NCBI RefSeq assembly: GCF_001186365.1
Contig: NZ_LDTZ01000015.1
Location: forward strand, 496,001-560,000
Direction of reading: 5' to 3'
Source: Gordonia jacobaea
Lineage (GTDB): Bacteria > Actinomycetota > Actinomycetes > Mycobacteriales > Mycobacteriaceae
DNA: 64,000 bases
The translations under genes were made by a program, and so were the position numbers. The notes below the pieces were generated by a model, which saw only the letters and a list, made by a program, of their open reading frames with translations, did no database searches and was not told where the DNA came from. Positions 63,366 to 64,000 of the stretch are shown one piece after another; position 1 is the first letter of the stretch, and each line of letters opens with the position of its first letter.

Positions 63366-64000
63366 CGGCCGCGCTCCTGCACCGACCGCGCGGCAGCAGG
63401 CGCCACGGTGGGAAATGACACAGCGGGAAATGACACGGCGGGAAATGAGACGGCAACGGTGGTACCCGCGTCGTCTGAGGTGATGTCGACCTGTCCGCCG
63501 AGAGAGTCGACGCGCCGTCGAATAGTGCTGAGCCCGTATCCCTCCGACGCATCGGCCGCGAAACCCGTACCGTCGTCGACGATGTCGAGGTGCACCTCGT
63601 CGGCGGTGTACGTGAGGGTGAGATGCAGCGTGCCTGCGCGAGAATGGCGGACCACGTTCGACACCGCGCCCTGCGCCACACGGACAAGCGCCGCCTCGGT
63701 GGGCATGGCGAGTGGTTGTGCGTCGCCCTCGATGAGCACGCTGACGGTGATGCCGTGTCCCGATGCGTCCGCGGCGACTCGTCGGAGTGCATCCGCCAGC
63801 GAGGAGCCGTCGAGGGGCGCCGGGGACAGTTCTGCGATGAGGCGTCTGGTCTCGGTCAGTGCGTCACCAGCGGCGTTGCGCGCCAACGCGATCGACGACG
63901 CCGCTTGTTCTCCGGTCGACTGTTCTGCCGCGTGCAACAGGAGTTGGATACTCGACAGGCTCTGCGCGACGGTGTCGTGGATTTCGGCAGCGAGCCGTTC
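63362..64000 (-). CDS. HisKA_3-type sensor histidine kinase (partial, N-terminus beyond window)
   Basis: The C-terminal 212 residues only. The sequence at the window edge, ERLAAEIHDTVAQSLSSIQ, is the HisKA_3 H-box with phosphoacceptor histidine, followed by LIAELSPAPL and an ATPase domain (VAQGAVSNVVRHSRAGTL, VDDGTGF, YGLSTIRRRVDSLGG). The last part has three VSFPA repeats. It pairs with the NarL-type regulator. The sensing region lies outside the window. Confidence 0.93.
   Translation of the reverse strand, partial: ERLAAEIHDTVAQSLSSIQLLLHAAEQSTGEQAASSIALARNAAGDALTETRRLIAELSPAPLDGSSLADALRRVAADASGHGITVSVLIEGDAQPLAMPTEAALVRVAQGAVSNVVRHSRAGTLHLTLTYTADEVHLDIVDDGTGFAADASEGYGLSTIRRRVDSLGGQVDITSDDAGTTVAVSFPAVSFPAVSFPTVAPAAARSVQERGR
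63410..63454. repeat. 15-bp tandem repeat (three copies) near the histidine kinase 3' end
   Basis: Units start at 63410, 63425 and 63440 (GGGAAATGACACAGC, GGGAAATGACACGGC, GGGAAATGAGACGGC) and encode AVSFP-type pentapeptides just after the ATPase domain. Such in-frame repeats can change copy number by slippage. Confidence 0.85.

Overview
The window is high-GC DNA from a mycolic-acid-type actinomycete (order Mycobacteriales). The gene content fits a Gordonia- or Williamsia-like genome, but the species cannot be fixed from the sequence alone. Markers are mycothiol synthesis (mshB), F420 synthesis (fbiA, fbiB, cofG), WhiB2, GpgS/GlgM/GlgC glucan genes, LpqW, and secreted Rv1157c-type proteins and secretory lipases. 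No rRNA, tRNA, CRISPR array, phage or insertion sequence was recognised. The sequence reads as chromosomal core DNA with a few odd loci. Gene order follows blocks known from Mycobacterium tuberculosis: positions 1-6100 match Rv3255c-Rv3262, and positions 6700-48300 match Rv1213 back to Rv1156 with gaps and insertions.

Layout. 1-6700: manA (cut by the window edge), a TobH-like SIS protein, DUF3499, a degenerate zincin, whiB2, then the coupled fbiA-fbiB-NUDIX operon. 6700-16000: glgC/glgM divergent pair, an RlmA-like methyltransferase, DUF3117, a DivIVA-motif protein, gpgS, folP2, fadD6 and two overlapping LOG genes. 16300-23400: dapE, an alcohol dehydrogenase, VOC and AraC genes, two tandem small membrane proteins, dapD, a repeat/terminator region, dapC and fdxC. 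23700-24830: a small putative leader peptide, cysteine dioxygenase and rhodanese.

24870-32060 is the most unusual locus. At the position where fbiC (fused CofG-CofH FO synthase) sits in mycobacteria, there is instead a tightly coupled series on the minus strand: mshB, a small membrane protein, a CofH-like protein lacking the radical-SAM cysteine motif, a Baeyer-Villiger-type flavin monooxygenase, and a separate, intact CofG. lpqW overlaps mshB upstream.

32140-49220: typA, an EamA exporter, a secretory lipase, mutT, a thiamine-type ABC importer (ATPase, permease, lipoprotein), two homologous secreted proteins, a secreted lipase-like protein without its serine nucleophile, a YhhN gene interrupted by an in-frame TGA, a sugar transporter, a secreted unknown, an HhH-GPD protein and a protein made of about 15 decapeptide repeats. 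49150-55060: a WS/DGAT-like acyltransferase and a six-gene Asp23/DUF6286 envelope-stress cluster, divergent from an ECF sigma factor and its coupled partner. 55290-64000: an AI-2E-type permease, enoyl-CoA hydratase, a small Rpf with a structured leader, a thioesterase, lutABC for lactate use, an F420-type LLM oxidoreductase, and a NarL-type response regulator with its histidine kinase running off the end.

The genes connect through a few themes: cofactor F420 (fbiA, fbiB, cofG, LLM oxidoreductase), lysine/peptidoglycan precursors (dapC, dapD, dapE), glucans and methylglucose polysaccharide (glgC, glgM, gpgS), thiol metabolism (mshB, cysteine dioxygenase, rhodanese), and envelope maintenance (LpqW, Asp23 cluster, Rpf). 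ATGA, GTGA or TGATG stop-start overlaps are very common, so translational coupling is widespread.
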